A stretch of 51,252 nt of DNA from NCBI RefSeq assembly GCF_016428645.1, contig NZ_JAELXW010000040.1, forward strand, positions 1-51,252, read 5' to 3'. Below, piece by piece: positions 9,194-18,882 of this stretch. The DNA comes from Glycomyces salinus (GTDB taxonomy: Bacteria > Actinomycetota > Actinomycetes > Mycobacteriales > Micromonosporaceae). The notes under the pieces were generated by a model. That model was given only the letters and a program-made list of their open reading frames with translations, had not been told where the DNA came from and searched no databases. Numbering within the stretch: the first letter of the stretch is position 1; every line of letters begins with the position of its first letter. The translations under genes were made by a program, and so were the position numbers.

Positions 9194-10498
9194 TCAGCGG
9201 GACGAGAGCGTCACCTGCGTGCTCTGCTCCTCGTCGTTCCTGGTGTAGTCGATCGCGACCTCGGTGCCGCTCGGGGTGCTCTGCACCATCGCGGCCACCT
9301 CGGAGGCGCCGGTCACCGCCGTGCCGTCGATCGCGGTGATGACGTCCCCGGCCTCGAGCCCGGCCTCGGCGGCCGGCGAGTCCGGTTCGACCTCGACGAC
9401 CATCGCGCCGTTGCCCTGGGTGTCGGCCAGCGAGACGCCGAGGAAGCCCTGCTCGACCGAGCCGTTCTCGATCAGCTGCTGCACGACGTCCTGCACGGTG
9501 TCCGACGGGATCGCGAAGCCGAGCCCGACGTTGCCGGAGCTGGGAGTCACGATCGCGGTGTTGATGCCGATCAGCTCGCCCTCGCCGTTGACCAGCGCGC
9601 CACCGGAGTTGCCGGAGTTGATCGCCGCGTCGGTCTGGATCAGCCCGCTCAGGGTCTGGGCCGACTGCTGCTGCTCCCCGAAGGGGCTGTCCTCCTGGCC
9701 GCCGAGGCTCATCGTCCGGTCCAGGGCCGACACGATCCCGGTGGTCACGGTCCCCTCCAGGCCCAGCGGCGAGCCGATGGCCACGGTCGCGTCGCCGACC
9801 TGGAGCGAGTCCGAGTCGCCGAACTCGATCGGCGTCAGGTCGTCCATCCCGTCGACCTTGAGCACGGCCAGGTCCTGGGTCGAGTCGGTGGCCACGACCT
9901 CGGCCTCGGCGGTGTCGCCGTCGGAGAACCGGACCTCGACGGTCGAGGCGCCGTCGACCACGTGGTTGTTGGTGACGATGTAGCCGTCGTCGGAGTAGAC
10001 CACGCCCGAGCCCTCGGCGATGTCGGTGACGATGGTGACCACCGAGGGGGTGACCTTGTCGACGATCTCGGTGTAGGTCATGCCGTTCCCGGCGTCCATG
10101 GAGACCGACTGGACGTTGGTGGTCCCGCCCTCCCCGCCGGAGAGCGCCCATCCGGCCACTCCCCCGGCGCCGCCCGAGATCAGGACCAGCGCCAGCGCCG
10201 CGGCGACCAGCTTGCCACGGCCCTTCTTCGGCGGGGAGACCGGCGCTCCGGGCATGCCGTATCCCGGCGGCGGTCCCTGCGGGTGCCAGGCCGGGGGCGC
10301 CTGCCCCGGCGCGCTCATGGCCGGGGCGCCGGCGCCGGCGAGGACGCGGGTCTGTCCGGCGGGTTCGGATTGGGGCGTCTGCGGCTGGGGCGTCTGCTCG
10401 GCGGCGGCCTCGGGCTCGGACTGCGGCGGCCGCTGGCCGCTCGGGGTCTGCTCTCCCGGCTCCCTCTCGGGGCGCGGGATGTTCTCAGGTTCGCTCAT
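9194..10498 (-). CDS. HtrA/DegP-like membrane serine protease with PDZ domain
   Basis: A 434-residue S1C protease. A Pro/Glu-rich cytoplasmic tail (residues 1-95) leads to one transmembrane helix (about 97-119). The trypsin-like domain has the triad H179 (IVTNNHVVDG), D209 (TQDLAVLKVD) and S298 (INSGNSGGALV), and a PDZ domain fills the last ~85 residues. It should degrade or refold misfolded proteins outside the membrane. It is the third gene after a response regulator and histidine kinase, the same order as mycobacterial mprA-mprB-pepD. The start at 10498 is preferred; an ATG at 10510 would add four residues. Neither has a clear ribosome site. Confidence 0.9.
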   Translation of the reverse strand: MSEPENIPRPEREPGEQTPSGQRPPQSEPEAAAEQTPQPQTPQSEPAGQTRVLAGAGAPAMSAPGQAPPAWHPQGPPPGYGMPGAPVSPPKKGRGKLVAAALALVLISGGAGGVAGWALSGGEGGTTNVQSVSMDAGNGMTYTEIVDKVTPSVVTIVTDIAEGSGVVYSDDGYIVTNNHVVDGASTVEVRFSDGDTAEAEVVATDSTQDLAVLKVDGMDDLTPIEFGDSDSLQVGDATVAIGSPLGLEGTVTTGIVSALDRTMSLGGQEDSPFGEQQQSAQTLSGLIQTDAAINSGNSGGALVNGEGELIGINTAIVTPSSGNVGLGFAIPSDTVQDVVQQLIENGSVEQGFLGVSLADTQGNGAMVVEVEPDSPAAEAGLEAGDVITAIDGTAVTGASEVAAMVQSTPSGTEVAIDYTRNDEEQSTQVTLSSR

Positions 10499-10555
10499 GA
10501 CTAGGAGCATGCAGGGCCATGCTCTCGGCTCGCTGCAAAAACGCCTTAAAACCGT

Positions 10556-12079
10556 TTAATGATCGGGCTGGGCGCCCGCGGTGTCCTCGGCTTCCAGGCG
10601 CACGGTGAAGGCGGTGCCCTCGCCGGGGGCGGAGTGGACCTCGACGGTGCCGCCGTGGCCCTTGACGATGGCCGACACGATCGCCAGCCCGAGGCCCGTG
10701 CCCAGGTGGGCGACGCCGTCGGAGCGGAAGAACCGCTCGAAGACCCGGTCGGCGACCTCGGGTTCCATGCCGGGCCCGTCGTCGGAGACGCGCACCACGG
10801 CCTCGCCGTCCTCGGCCGCGACCTCGACGGTGACGGTCGTCCCGGCGGGGGTGTGCCGCACGGCGTTGGTCAGCAGGTTGTCCAGCACCTGCCGGATCCG
10901 CGCCCGGTCGGCCACGACCACGACCGAGGCCCCCGGCGAGGCCCGGAACTCGAGGCGGTGGTCCTCGGTGACCACGGCGTGCGCCGAGACCGCCTCGTGG
11001 CCCAGGAGCACCAGGTCCACCGGCTCGGTCTCGACCGGGCGCTCCTGGTCGAGGCGGGCCAGGTGCAGCAGGTCGCCCACCAGCAGGCCCATCCGCTTGG
11101 CGGCCTCCTCGATCTGCCCGATGTAGTGCTGCCGCTCCGCCTCGGGCATGTCCGGGTTGGCGCGCACCAGCTCGGCGTAGCCGCGCACGCTGGTAAGGGG
11201 CGTCCGCAGCTCGTGCGAGGCGTCGGTGATGAACTCCCTCATCCGCTGCTCGGAATAGTGCGAGCGCTCCTCCGAGTACTCGCGGGCTCTGATGGAACTC
11301 TCAATCTTCCCGAGCATCGAGTTGATCGCCATGCCGACCCGGCCGACCTCGGTGCCCGGGTCGCGCCTGGGGACGCGCCGGGAGTAGTTGCCCGCGGCGA
11401 TCATCGCCGCGGTGTTCTCGATCTGCCGCAGCGGCGCGAGGCTGGCCCGCACCAGGCCGACCCCGAGCGCGGCCAGGCCCGCCAGGACCCCGACGCCGAT
11501 GAGGATGTCGACCCACACGAGCCCGGCCACGGTCTTGTCGAAGTGGTAGAGCTTGTACGACAGCACGTAGTAGTCGGCGATGTCCCGCTCCACGTCCGGG
11601 TCGTACTCGTCCAGTTCGGTGCCGACCTCGCTGCCGGGCATGGCCAGCACCCGCCAGCGCGTGGACCCGTCGGCGGCCAGCGCGGTGAACGCGTCGCCGC
11701 CGTTGTCCTCGATGTCCTCGAGCGTGAACTGCGGGGCGTCTGAGCGGTTGTCGGGCCGGTCGAAGCGGCTGACGTCGTCGCCGTTGAGGTAGATGAAGCT
11801 GATGAAGTACTGGTTCGGCCGGGCGCTCACGCCGGGGGCTTCGTCGTCCTCTCCCTCGACCTGCTCGCTGTACTCGGTCGGGTCCCAGGTGTGCAGGTAG
11901 GTCTCGAGCTCCTCGTCGATGGTGCCGAGGAAGTAGGAGTGGAGCGCCAGGATCGTCGAGACGCTGATGACCAGCAGTGACCCGGCCACCAGCGCCAGGA
12001 CCGCGGCGGTGAGGCGGACCCGCAGCGGCGTGCGGTCCCAGCGCTCCCGGAGGGCCTCGACGAAGTGGGGTGCGCTCAA
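10556..12079 (-). CDS. Sensor histidine kinase, MprB-like
   Basis: A 507-residue membrane kinase. Transmembrane helices at about residues 22-47 and 184-210 bracket a ~135-residue acidic extracytoplasmic sensor. A HAMP domain follows (about 212-265), then HisKA with the phospho-acceptor H289 (DASHELRTPL), and a HATPase domain with N (NLLTNAVRHT), G1 (DDGPGM) and G2 (GTGLGLAI) boxes. It overlaps the response regulator gene by four bases. Position next to an HtrA protease suggests it senses envelope stress, as MprB does; this is inference from gene order. Confidence 0.92.
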   Translation of the reverse strand: MSAPHFVEALRERWDRTPLRVRLTAAVLALVAGSLLVISVSTILALHSYFLGTIDEELETYLHTWDPTEYSEQVEGEDDEAPGVSARPNQYFISFIYLNGDDVSRFDRPDNRSDAPQFTLEDIEDNGGDAFTALAADGSTRWRVLAMPGSEVGTELDEYDPDVERDIADYYVLSYKLYHFDKTVAGLVWVDILIGVGVLAGLAALGVGLVRASLAPLRQIENTAAMIAAGNYSRRVPRRDPGTEVGRVGMAINSMLGKIESSIRAREYSEERSHYSEQRMREFITDASHELRTPLTSVRGYAELVRANPDMPEAERQHYIGQIEEAAKRMGLLVGDLLHLARLDQERPVETEPVDLVLLGHEAVSAHAVVTEDHRLEFRASPGASVVVVADRARIRQVLDNLLTNAVRHTPAGTTVTVEVAAEDGEAVVRVSDDGPGMEPEVADRVFERFFRSDGVAHLGTGLGLAIVSAIVKGHGGTVEVHSAPGEGTAFTVRLEAEDTAGAQPDH

Positions 12080-12786
12080 CGATTCTGCTCCCGCAGGACG
12101 TAGCCGATGCCCCGCAGGGTCTGGATGAGCTTGGGATCGCCGGTGTCGATCTTGCGGCGGAGGTAGGAGACATAGGACTCGACGATGCCGTCGTCACCGC
12201 GGAAGTCGTAGCGCCACACGTGGTCGAGGATCTGGGACTTGGACAGGACCCGGCCGGCGTTGATCATGAAGTAGCGCAGCAGCTTGAACTCGGTCGGGGA
12301 GAGCTGGACGGCCTGCCCGGAGCGCCAGACCTCGTGGGTCTCCTCGTCCAGCTCCAGGTCGGCGTACTTGAGCCGGGAGGGCCGGGGCAGCTCGCCGGCG
12401 CTGCGGCGCAGCACGGCGCGGATGCGGGCGACGACTTCTTCGAGCGCGAACGGCTTGGTGATGTAGTCGTCGCCGCCGACCGACAGGCCGGTGACGGTGT
12501 CGGCGGTGTCGTCGCGGGCGGTGAGGAACAGCACCGGCGTGTGGTCCGAGCCCGACCGCATCCGGCGGACGACCTCGAAGCCGTCGATGTCCGGCAATCC
12601 GACGTCGAGGACGACCAGGTCGGGCCGGTGGCGGGCGATCGAGCGCAGCGCCTCGTCGCCGGTCCCCACCGCGTGGACGGCGAAGCCGGCGTATCGCAGC
12701 GAGGTGGCGAGCAGCTCGCAGATGTTCTCCTCGTCCTCTACGACGAGAAGTGTTGCCTCTGACTCGGTGTTCGTCGACTGGGGCAT
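12076..12786 (-). CDS. OmpR-family response regulator, MprA-like
   Basis: About 236 residues: a receiver domain with the acidic pocket in VVEDEEN, the phospho-acceptor Asp in VVLDVGLPD (near residue 61) and Lys in ITKPF. A winged-helix DNA-binding domain follows, ending in ILDHVWRYDF...VESYVSYLRRKID...RGIGYVLR. It should control this operon and other stress genes after phosphorylation by the adjacent kinase. In-frame starts exist at 12801 (GTG), 12795 and 12786 (ATG); none has a strong ribosome site and the receiver begins after all three. Confidence 0.92.
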   Translation of the reverse strand: MPQSTNTESEATLLVVEDEENICELLATSLRYAGFAVHAVGTGDEALRSIARHRPDLVVLDVGLPDIDGFEVVRRMRSGSDHTPVLFLTARDDTADTVTGLSVGGDDYITKPFALEEVVARIRAVLRRSAGELPRPSRLKYADLELDEETHEVWRSGQAVQLSPTEFKLLRYFMINAGRVLSKSQILDHVWRYDFRGDDGIVESYVSYLRRKIDTGDPKLIQTLRGIGYVLREQNR

Positions 12787-12836
12787 GGACCTCATCTTCA
12801 CACGGTTCGGCGGTACGCAGGTCAGGGGTGCTACAG

Positions 12837-12865
12837 AGCATACTTCGGGCCCGGCTGGGCTCCAA
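12837..12865 (-). promoter_or_regulatory. Candidate promoter of the regulator-kinase-protease operon
   Basis: On the minus strand TTGGAG (12860-12865) and TATGCT (12837-12842) are separated by 17 bp. The -10 fits TANNNT; the -35 is weak. It sits about 50 bp before the response regulator start. Confidence 0.35.
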
Positions 12866-13038
12866 GGGATCGGGATGCGGACCGCTGTCCAGGCGTTCCG
12901 CGGCTCACTCGCTCACTCGCGGGAGAACGCGCGGTGCAGGCCCTGTCGTGGGTCCATCGTGTCGGATAGACTTTGTCTCGCAGCCGGGTACGGCAGGTAC
13001 TCGGGCCGTGACGCCCAAGCAGTTTGTAAGGTGAGTTC

Positions 13039-13398
13039 ATGTCGCTGTCAATCGAGACCGGGACGACCGAGAACGGGATTGTCACCGTTGAGCTGGCCGG
13101 CGAGGTCGACTACGCGACCGCGCCTCAGATCCGAGAGACGATCACCAACGCGCTTGAGGCGGGCGGCCTGACGGCGATCCGCGTCGATGTGGCGAAGGTG
13201 ACGGTCCTGGACTCGACGGGCATCGGCACCGTGGTCGTGGCCTACCGGATCGCCCGGGAGATGGGCGTGGAGCTCTCGGTGGTCAATCCGAACCGCTTCA
13301 TCACGCGCCTGTTCACCGTGGTCGGCGCCGAGGAGCTGCTGGAAGAGCCCACCGAGACGTTCTCCGCCGCCGAGCGCAGCGCCTCACAGTCCGCGTAA
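13039..13398 (+). CDS. STAS-domain anti-sigma factor antagonist
   Basis: A 119-residue single STAS domain, the SpoIIAA/RsbV/BldG fold. The regulatory phosphorylation site is S59 in VLDSTGIGT. When unphosphorylated such proteins bind an RsbW-type anti-sigma kinase and release its sigma factor. A good ribosome site (AAGGTGA) precedes the ATG. No anti-sigma partner is adjacent; an RsbW-like gene occurs 11 kb away at 24511, but partnership is only a guess. The C-terminal ~20 residues are a Ser/Glu-rich tail outside the fold. Confidence 0.9.
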   Translation: MSLSIETGTTENGIVTVELAGEVDYATAPQIRETITNALEAGGLTAIRVDVAKVTVLDSTGIGTVVVAYRIAREMGVELSVVNPNRFITRLFTVVGAEELLEEPTETFSAAERSASQSA

Positions 13399-13565
13399 GC
13401 CGAATGTGAGTCTGGGCACCGGGAGAGTCGGTCCCGGGACTCCCGAGTGACCGGTTCCGCACCACCGTTGCCGGTACTACACATTTCTCGCCTCGCGGTT
13501 ACCCTTGACCGGGGGCCCTTGGTCCCTCGTCCACGCAGCGTCTGCAAAGAAGAGGCGATTGAGCC

Positions 13566-16500
13566 GTGTCGAGTACGACTCCGGGCAGTCCGTTGACCGA
13601 TTTCGGTGCCAACGAGTGGCTGGTCAACGAGATGTATGAGCGCTACCGCGAGAATCCCGACAGCGTCAGCGCCGGCTGGCGGGAGTTCTTCGGCGGGCAG
13701 CCGGTGAGCGGTCCCGACGCCGACGAGGCCGAATCAGAGGCCCCGGCGGAGGAGCCGCCGGTGGCGGCCGCCAAGACCGAGGCCGAGGTCACCGCGAAGG
13801 GCAAGCCCGCGCCGGCCACCGTCAAACCGGAGAAGCCGACCGTGGTGCCCAAGACGGTCGATCCCAGCCCCGCTCCCCCCAAGCCCGAGACCTCGAAGAA
13901 GGCGGCACCAACGGTGACTGAAACCGGCTCCACGCCCCAGCAGGGCGCCGCTACCAAGCCGCTCAAGGGCATCGCGGCCAAGGTCGCGCAGAACATGGAC
14001 GCCTCGCTGGAGATCCCGACGGCCACCTCGGTCCGCGCGGTCCCGGCCAAGCTGCTGTTCGACAACCGCGTCGTCATCAACAACCACCTGCGCCGCAGCC
14101 AGGGCGGGAAGGTCTCCTTCACCCACGTGATCGGCTACGCGCTGATCCAGGCGGTCAAGGCCAACCCGTCCATGAACGCCTCCTACAAGGAGGTCGACGG
14201 CAAGCCGCAGCTGGTCACGCCCGAGCACATCAACCTGGGCCTGGCGATCGACCTGGCCAAGCCGGACGGCTCGCGCACGCTGGTGGTGCCCTCGATCAAG
14301 GGCTGCGAGTCGATGGACTTCCGCGAGTTCTGGCAGGCCTACGAGGACCTGGTCCGCAAGGCCCGCAACAACAAGCTCACCATGGAGGACCACGCCGGGG
14401 CGACGCTGACGCTGACCAACCCCGGCGGCATCGGCACCGTCCACTCGGTGCCGCGCCTGATGAAGGGCCAGGGTCTGATCGTCGGCGTCGGCGCGATGGA
14501 GGTCCCCGCCGAGTTCGCCGGGGCCAGCGACGAGACCCTCGCCGATCTGGGCGTCTCGAAGATCATGACGGTCACCTCGACCTACGACCACCGGATCATC
14601 CAGGGCGCCGAGTCCGGGGAGTTCCTGCGCACCCTGCACCAGTACCTGCTGGGCGACGACTTCTGGGACGAGATCTTCCGCAGCCTGCTCATCCCCTACG
14701 AGCCGGTGCGCTGGGTCCGCGACGTGGCCAAGACCCACGAGGGCCAGATCGACAAGAACGCCCGGGTCATCGAGCTGATCCACGCCTACCGGGTCCGCGG
14801 CCACCTCATGGCCGACACCAACCCGCTGCACTACGAGATCCGCCGCCACCCGGACCTGGACATCCTCTCCCACGGGCTGACGCTGTGGGACCTGGACCGG
14901 ACCTTCCCGGTCGGCGGCTTCGCCGGGCAGCAGAAGATGCCGCTGCGCGACATCCTGGGCGTGCTGCGCGACTCCTACTGCCGCCGCGTCGGCATCGAGT
15001 ACATGCACATCCAGGACCCCGAGGAGCGCGAGTGGCTCCAGAAGCGCATCGAGGTCCCCTTCGAGAAGCCGAAGGTCGAGGCGCAGAAGCACATCCTGGG
15101 CCGGCTCAACGCCGCCGAGGCGTTCGAGACGTTCCTCCAGACCAAGTTCGTCGGCCAGAAGCGCTTCAGCCTCGAGGGCGGCGAGTCGCTCATCCCGCTG
15201 CTGGACCAGGTGCTGAACTCGGCGGCCACCGACGAGCTCGACGAGGTCGTCATCGGCATGCCGCACCGCGGACGGCTGAACGTGCTGGCCAACATCGTCG
15301 GCAAGAAGCTCTCGAAGATCTTCACCGAGTTCGAGGGGCACATCGACCCCAAGAGCATCGGCGGCTCCGGGGACGTCAAGTACCACCTTGGCATGACCGG
15401 CAAGTTCACCGGCCCCGACGGGAAGGCCGAGACGGTCGTCTCGGTCACGGCCAACCCCTCGCACCTGGAGGCGGTCAACCCGGTCCTGGAGGGCATCGTC
15501 CGCGCCAAGCAGGACAAGCTCAACCTCGGCGAGGACGGCTTCACCGTCCTGCCGGTGGCCATCCACGGCGACGCCGCGTTCGCCGGCCAGGGCGTGGTGG
15601 CCGAGACGCTGAACCTCTCGCAGCTGCGCGGCTACCGCACCGGCGGCACCGTGCACGTGGTGGTCAACAACCAGGTCGGCTTCACCACCGCCCCGGCGTA
15701 CTCGCGCTCGAGCCTGTACTGCACCGACGTCGCGCGCATGATCCAGGCGCCGATCTTCCACGTCAACGGCGACGACCCCGAGGCGGTCTGCGAGGTCGCG
15801 AAGCTGGCCTTCGCCTACCGGCAGCAGTTCCGCAAGGACGTCGTCATCGACATGGTCTGCTACCGGCGCCGCGGCCACAACGAGGGCGACGACCCGAAGA
15901 TGACCAACCCGGAGATGTACCAGGTCATCGACGCCAAGCAGTCGGTCCGCAAGCTCTACACGCGGGCCCTGATCGGGCGCGGCGACATCACCATGGACGA
16001 CGCCGAGGAGGCCCTGGCCGACTACCAGGCGCAGCTCGAGCGGGTCTTCCGCGAGACCAAGGAGGCCCTGTCCGGGCGGACCGGGCCGATGCCGTGGCGC
16101 CACCAGCCGGAGCCGGTGGCCGACATCGACACTTCGGTGGACGCCGAGACGATCGCGATGATCGGCAAGGCCCACACCACTCTTCCGGAGGGCTTCACGC
16201 CGCACAAGGCGGTCCGGAAGGTCCTCGAGAAGCGCAGTGAGATGTCCACTTCGGGCAATATCGACTGGGCCTTCGCCGAGACCCTAGCGTTCGGCTCGCT
16301 GCTGATGCAGGGCAAGGCCGTCCGCCTGGCCGGTCAGGACTCGCGGCGCGGCACGTTCGTGCAGCGCCACTCGGTGGTCATCGACCAGTCCTCGGGAGCG
16401 GAGTACACGCCGCTGTCGCATCTGGGCGAGAACGCCGCGAAGTTCTTCGTCTACGACTCGCTGCTGTCCGAGTTCGCCGCGATGGGCTTCGAGTACGGCT

Positions 16501-17303
16501 ACTCGGTGGAGAACCCGGACATGCTGGTGGCCTGGGAGGCCCAGTTCGGCGACTTCGTCGACGGCGCCCAGACCATCACCGACGAGTTCATCTCCTCGGG
16601 CGAGGCCAAGTGGGGCCAGCACTCGGGCCTGATGCTGCTGCTGCCGCACGGCCACGAGGGCGCGGGCCCGGACCACACCTCGGGCCGCATCGAGCGGTTC
16701 CTCCAGCTGTGCGCCGACGAGAACATGCGCATCGCGAACTCGACCAGCCCGGCCAACTACTTCCACCTGCTGCGCCGCCAGGCGCTCGACCCGGTCAAGA
16801 AGCCGCTGGTGGTCTTCACCCCGAAGTCGCTCCTGCGGCACAAGGCCGCCGTCAGCCAGGTCGACGAGTTCACCGGTGGGCGCTTCAACCCGGTCATGGC
16901 CGACCCGGCCGTCGACTCCGGCGAGATCCGGCCCGAGGAGGTCACGAGGGTGCTGCTGTGCTCGGGCAAGGTCTACTACGACCTGGCCGCCGCGCGGAAG
17001 CAGCGCGGGGTCGCCGACACCGCGATCCTGCGGGTCGAGCAGCTGTACCCGCTCCCGGCCGAGGAGATCAAGCGCGAGCTGGGGGCGTTCCCCAACGCCG
17101 ACGACATCTCCTGGGTGCAGGAGGAGCCGGCCAACCAGGGCGCCTGGTCGCACATCGCGCTGAACCTGCTCGAGCAGCTCGGCGGGGTGCACCTGCGGCG
17201 CATCTCGCGCCCGGCCGCCGCGGCCCCGTCCACCGGGTCGCCGCGCGTCCACGAGGTCGAGCAGCAGGCGCTGATCGACGTCGCCGTCCCGCAGCCGCAG
17301 TAA
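13566..17303 (+). CDS. kgd: Multifunctional 2-oxoglutarate decarboxylase/dehydrogenase (E1-E2 fusion)
   Basis: A 1245-residue TCA-cycle enzyme of the actinobacterial Kgd/SucA type (mycobacterial Kgd is 1231 residues). Residues 1-40 are the E1 N-terminal segment ([16 protein letters not shown]). A Pro/Ala/Lys-rich linker leads to an E2-like succinyltransferase domain (~130-365) with the [13 protein letters not shown] motif around residue 341; no lipoyl domain is present. The thiamine-diphosphate E1 follows, with [10 protein letters not shown] near residue 668, and a transketolase-like C-terminus. It needs a separate lipoylated E2 (DlaT type) for full dehydrogenase activity. A GTG start with GAGG upstream is used. 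The gene ends in a strong terminator and stands alone. Confidence 0.96.
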   Translation: MSSTTPGSPLTDFGANEWLVNEMYERYRENPDSVSAGWREFFGGQPVSGPDADEAESEAPAEEPPVAAAKTEAEVTAKGKPAPATVKPEKPTVVPKTVDPSPAPPKPETSKKAAPTVTETGSTPQQGAATKPLKGIAAKVAQNMDASLEIPTATSVRAVPAKLLFDNRVVINNHLRRSQGGKVSFTHVIGYALIQAVKANPSMNASYKEVDGKPQLVTPEHINLGLAIDLAKPDGSRTLVVPSIKGCESMDFREFWQAYEDLVRKARNNKLTMEDHAGATLTLTNPGGIGTVHSVPRLMKGQGLIVGVGAMEVPAEFAGASDETLADLGVSKIMTVTSTYDHRIIQGAESGEFLRTLHQYLLGDDFWDEIFRSLLIPYEPVRWVRDVAKTHEGQIDKNARVIELIHAYRVRGHLMADTNPLHYEIRRHPDLDILSHGLTLWDLDRTFPVGGFAGQQKMPLRDILGVLRDSYCRRVGIEYMHIQDPEEREWLQKRIEVPFEKPKVEAQKHILGRLNAAEAFETFLQTKFVGQKRFSLEGGESLIPLLDQVLNSAATDELDEVVIGMPHRGRLNVLANIVGKKLSKIFTEFEGHIDPKSIGGSGDVKYHLGMTGKFTGPDGKAETVVSVTANPSHLEAVNPVLEGIVRAKQDKLNLGEDGFTVLPVAIHGDAAFAGQGVVAETLNLSQLRGYRTGGTVHVVVNNQVGFTTAPAYSRSSLYCTDVARMIQAPIFHVNGDDPEAVCEVAKLAFAYRQQFRKDVVIDMVCYRRRGHNEGDDPKMTNPEMYQVIDAKQSVRKLYTRALIGRGDITMDDAEEALADYQAQLERVFRETKEALSGRTGPMPWRHQPEPVADIDTSVDAETIAMIGKAHTTLPEGFTPHKAVRKVLEKRSEMSTSGNIDWAFAETLAFGSLLMQGKAVRLAGQDSRRGTFVQRHSVVIDQSSGAEYTPLSHLGENAAKFFVYDSLLSEFAAMGFEYGYSVENPDMLVAWEAQFGDFVDGAQTITDEFISSGEAKWGQHSGLMLLLPHGHEGAGPDHTSGRIERFLQLCADENMRIANSTSPANYFHLLRRQALDPVKKPLVVFTPKSLLRHKAAVSQVDEFTGGRFNPVMADPAVDSGEIRPEEVTRVLLCSGKVYYDLAAARKQRGVADTAILRVEQLYPLPAEEIKRELGAFPNADDISWVQEEPANQGAWSHIALNLLEQLGGVHLRRISRPAAAAPSTGSPRVHEVEQQALIDVAVPQPQ

Positions 17304-17334
17304 TTCGGTTGCGGCAACCGCCGCGAACGTACTC

Positions 17335-17370
17335 ACGAGGGGGAGGCCGGACGGCCTCCCCCTCGTTTTT
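17335..17370 (+). terminator. Rho-independent terminator of kgd
   Basis: A perfect 14-bp stem (ACGAGGGGGAGGCC and its complement) with a GGAC loop, followed directly by a T-run. Confidence 0.92.
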
Positions 17371-17446
17371 CGCCGGTCCTCCATCACGTCGGCACCACAC
17401 CGGTAACACTCGCATCACAAGCACGCAATACTCGTGTCCAGCCCGC

Positions 17447-17476
17447 TTGACGGTCTCCTTACTTTATCGGTAATGT
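17447..17476 (+). promoter_or_regulatory. Promoter of the sugar ABC operon
   Basis: TTGACG at 17447-17452 and TAATGT at 17471-17476 are separated by 18 bp, a good match to a housekeeping actinobacterial promoter, and lie about 60 bp before the binding-protein start codon. Confidence 0.55.
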
Positions 17477-17536
17477 AGTGGACCTCACGGCTCGCTGGGC
17501 GTGCCGAATATCCAATCACATTGGAGTGATGCACAT

Positions 17537-18862
17537 ATGCGAAACAATCCCTCACCGCCGGGCTCTCTCTCCCGGCGAACCCTCCTGGCCGGCGGCGCCG
17601 CCGCGGCCGGGCTCGGCCTCTCCGGGTGCGGATCCCTGGCCACGACCTTGACCGACAAGACGGTCGTGCGCCAATGGAACCTCCTGGCGGGCGCCGACGG
17701 GGCGGTCATGACCCAGATGCACGAGGAGTTCTCGGCCGATCGCCCCGACGTCGAGCTCCAGGCCACGACCTTCGGCTGGGGCACCCCGTTCTACACCCGC
17801 GTGGTCATGGGGGCCACCAGCGGGAACGCTGCCGACATCGCCACGATCCACGTCGCGCGCATCCCGAGCCTGTCCCCCGACACGCTGCTGGACCCGATCG
17901 GCCTCGACGAGATCGAGGAGGCCGGACTCTCACCGGACGACTTCCCCGCCGGCGTGTGGGAGAAGTGCTTCGTGGGCGAGGACCTCTACGCGATCCCGAT
18001 CGACACCCACGCCTTGGTCAACTACTACAACCGCACCGTCTGCGACCAGGCCGGCGTGCTCAACGCCGACGGCACGCTGCTGGAGACCCAGGGCGTCGAG
18101 GAGTACTTCGACCTGCTGCGCGCGGTCAAGGACGTCACCGGCGAATACGGCACGTCCCTGGACACCTGGGCCGGCTGGCGCCAGTTCTGGGCCTGGTACC
18201 GGCAGCAGGACGGCGAATGGATCTTCCACGACGACGGCTACGAGCTCGACGACGAGAAGGCCCTGACCGCCATCGAGGTCATCTACCGGATGGCCGAAGA
18301 GGGCCTGTGCCCGCAGGTCTCCGACGGCGCCCAGACCGCGGCCAACTTCGAGAACGGCGTCGGCGGCCTGGTCCAGGTCGGCAACTGGGAGATCGTCCGC
18401 TTCCGCGCCTTCGACGAGGCCCAGGGACTCGACTTCTCCATCACCGAGATGCCCGACTTCTTCGGCAACCGCCGCACCCAGGGCGACAGCCACGCCTACA
18501 TCCTCCCCCACCACAACAGCTGGGACCCCGACGTCCGCCGGGCCACCATCGACTACGCCGCCTGGATGCTCCAGCACAGCTTCGAATGGGGCGCCGGGGG
18601 CGGCCACACCCCGGCCTACCTCCCGGTCACCGAGAGCGAGGAGTACCAGTCGCTGGAGCCCAACGCCGAGTACTCCGGCGTGGTCGAGAACGTCCAATTC
18701 GACCCCGAAGCCTGGTTCTCCGGTTCCGGCGGTCGACTCTTCACCGAGGTCAGCGAGGTCCTCCGACTGGTGTACTCGCAGGAGCTGACCCCCGAACCCG
18801 CGCTCGACCTCATGAAAGAGCGCGTCGACGAACTGGTCGCACTGCCCAACCCGGTTGACTGA
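17537..18862 (+). CDS. Sugar ABC transporter substrate-binding lipoprotein
   Basis: A 441-residue family-1 solute-binding protein. The N-terminus combines a twin-arginine-like motif (SRRTLLAGG, arginines at 13-14) with a lipobox (LSGC, lipidated C31), so it is probably exported folded and anchored to the outer face of the membrane. It should bind a mono- or oligosaccharide and deliver it to the two permeases downstream. The ATG at 17537 with GGAG upstream places the signal peptide correctly. The ligand cannot be named: no glycosidase or regulator gene is in the cluster. Confidence 0.9.
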   Translation: MRNNPSPPGSLSRRTLLAGGAAAAGLGLSGCGSLATTLTDKTVVRQWNLLAGADGAVMTQMHEEFSADRPDVELQATTFGWGTPFYTRVVMGATSGNAADIATIHVARIPSLSPDTLLDPIGLDEIEEAGLSPDDFPAGVWEKCFVGEDLYAIPIDTHALVNYYNRTVCDQAGVLNADGTLLETQGVEEYFDLLRAVKDVTGEYGTSLDTWAGWRQFWAWYRQQDGEWIFHDDGYELDDEKALTAIEVIYRMAEEGLCPQVSDGAQTAANFENGVGGLVQVGNWEIVRFRAFDEAQGLDFSITEMPDFFGNRRTQGDSHAYILPHHNSWDPDVRRATIDYAAWMLQHSFEWGAGGGHTPAYLPVTESEEYQSLEPNAEYSGVVENVQFDPEAWFSGSGGRLFTEVSEVLRLVYSQELTPEPALDLMKERVDELVALPNPVD

Positions 18863-18882
18863 ATCGAGCCCTAGGACCTCCT

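Noticed and set aside
10501-10555. AAACG...CGTTT dyad as an intrinsic terminator between kinase and protease genes
   Set aside because: Only five base pairs with a large loop; too weak to call as a terminator.
12960-13038. Possible stress-sigma promoter (GGGTAC) before the STAS gene
   Set aside because: A GGGTAC-like -10 exists but no GTTT-type -35 at the right distance.
13734-16205. 823-codon open frame antisense to kgd
   Set aside because: A mirror of the kgd codon bias (Val/Leu/Asp/Gly-rich) with no recognisable motif.
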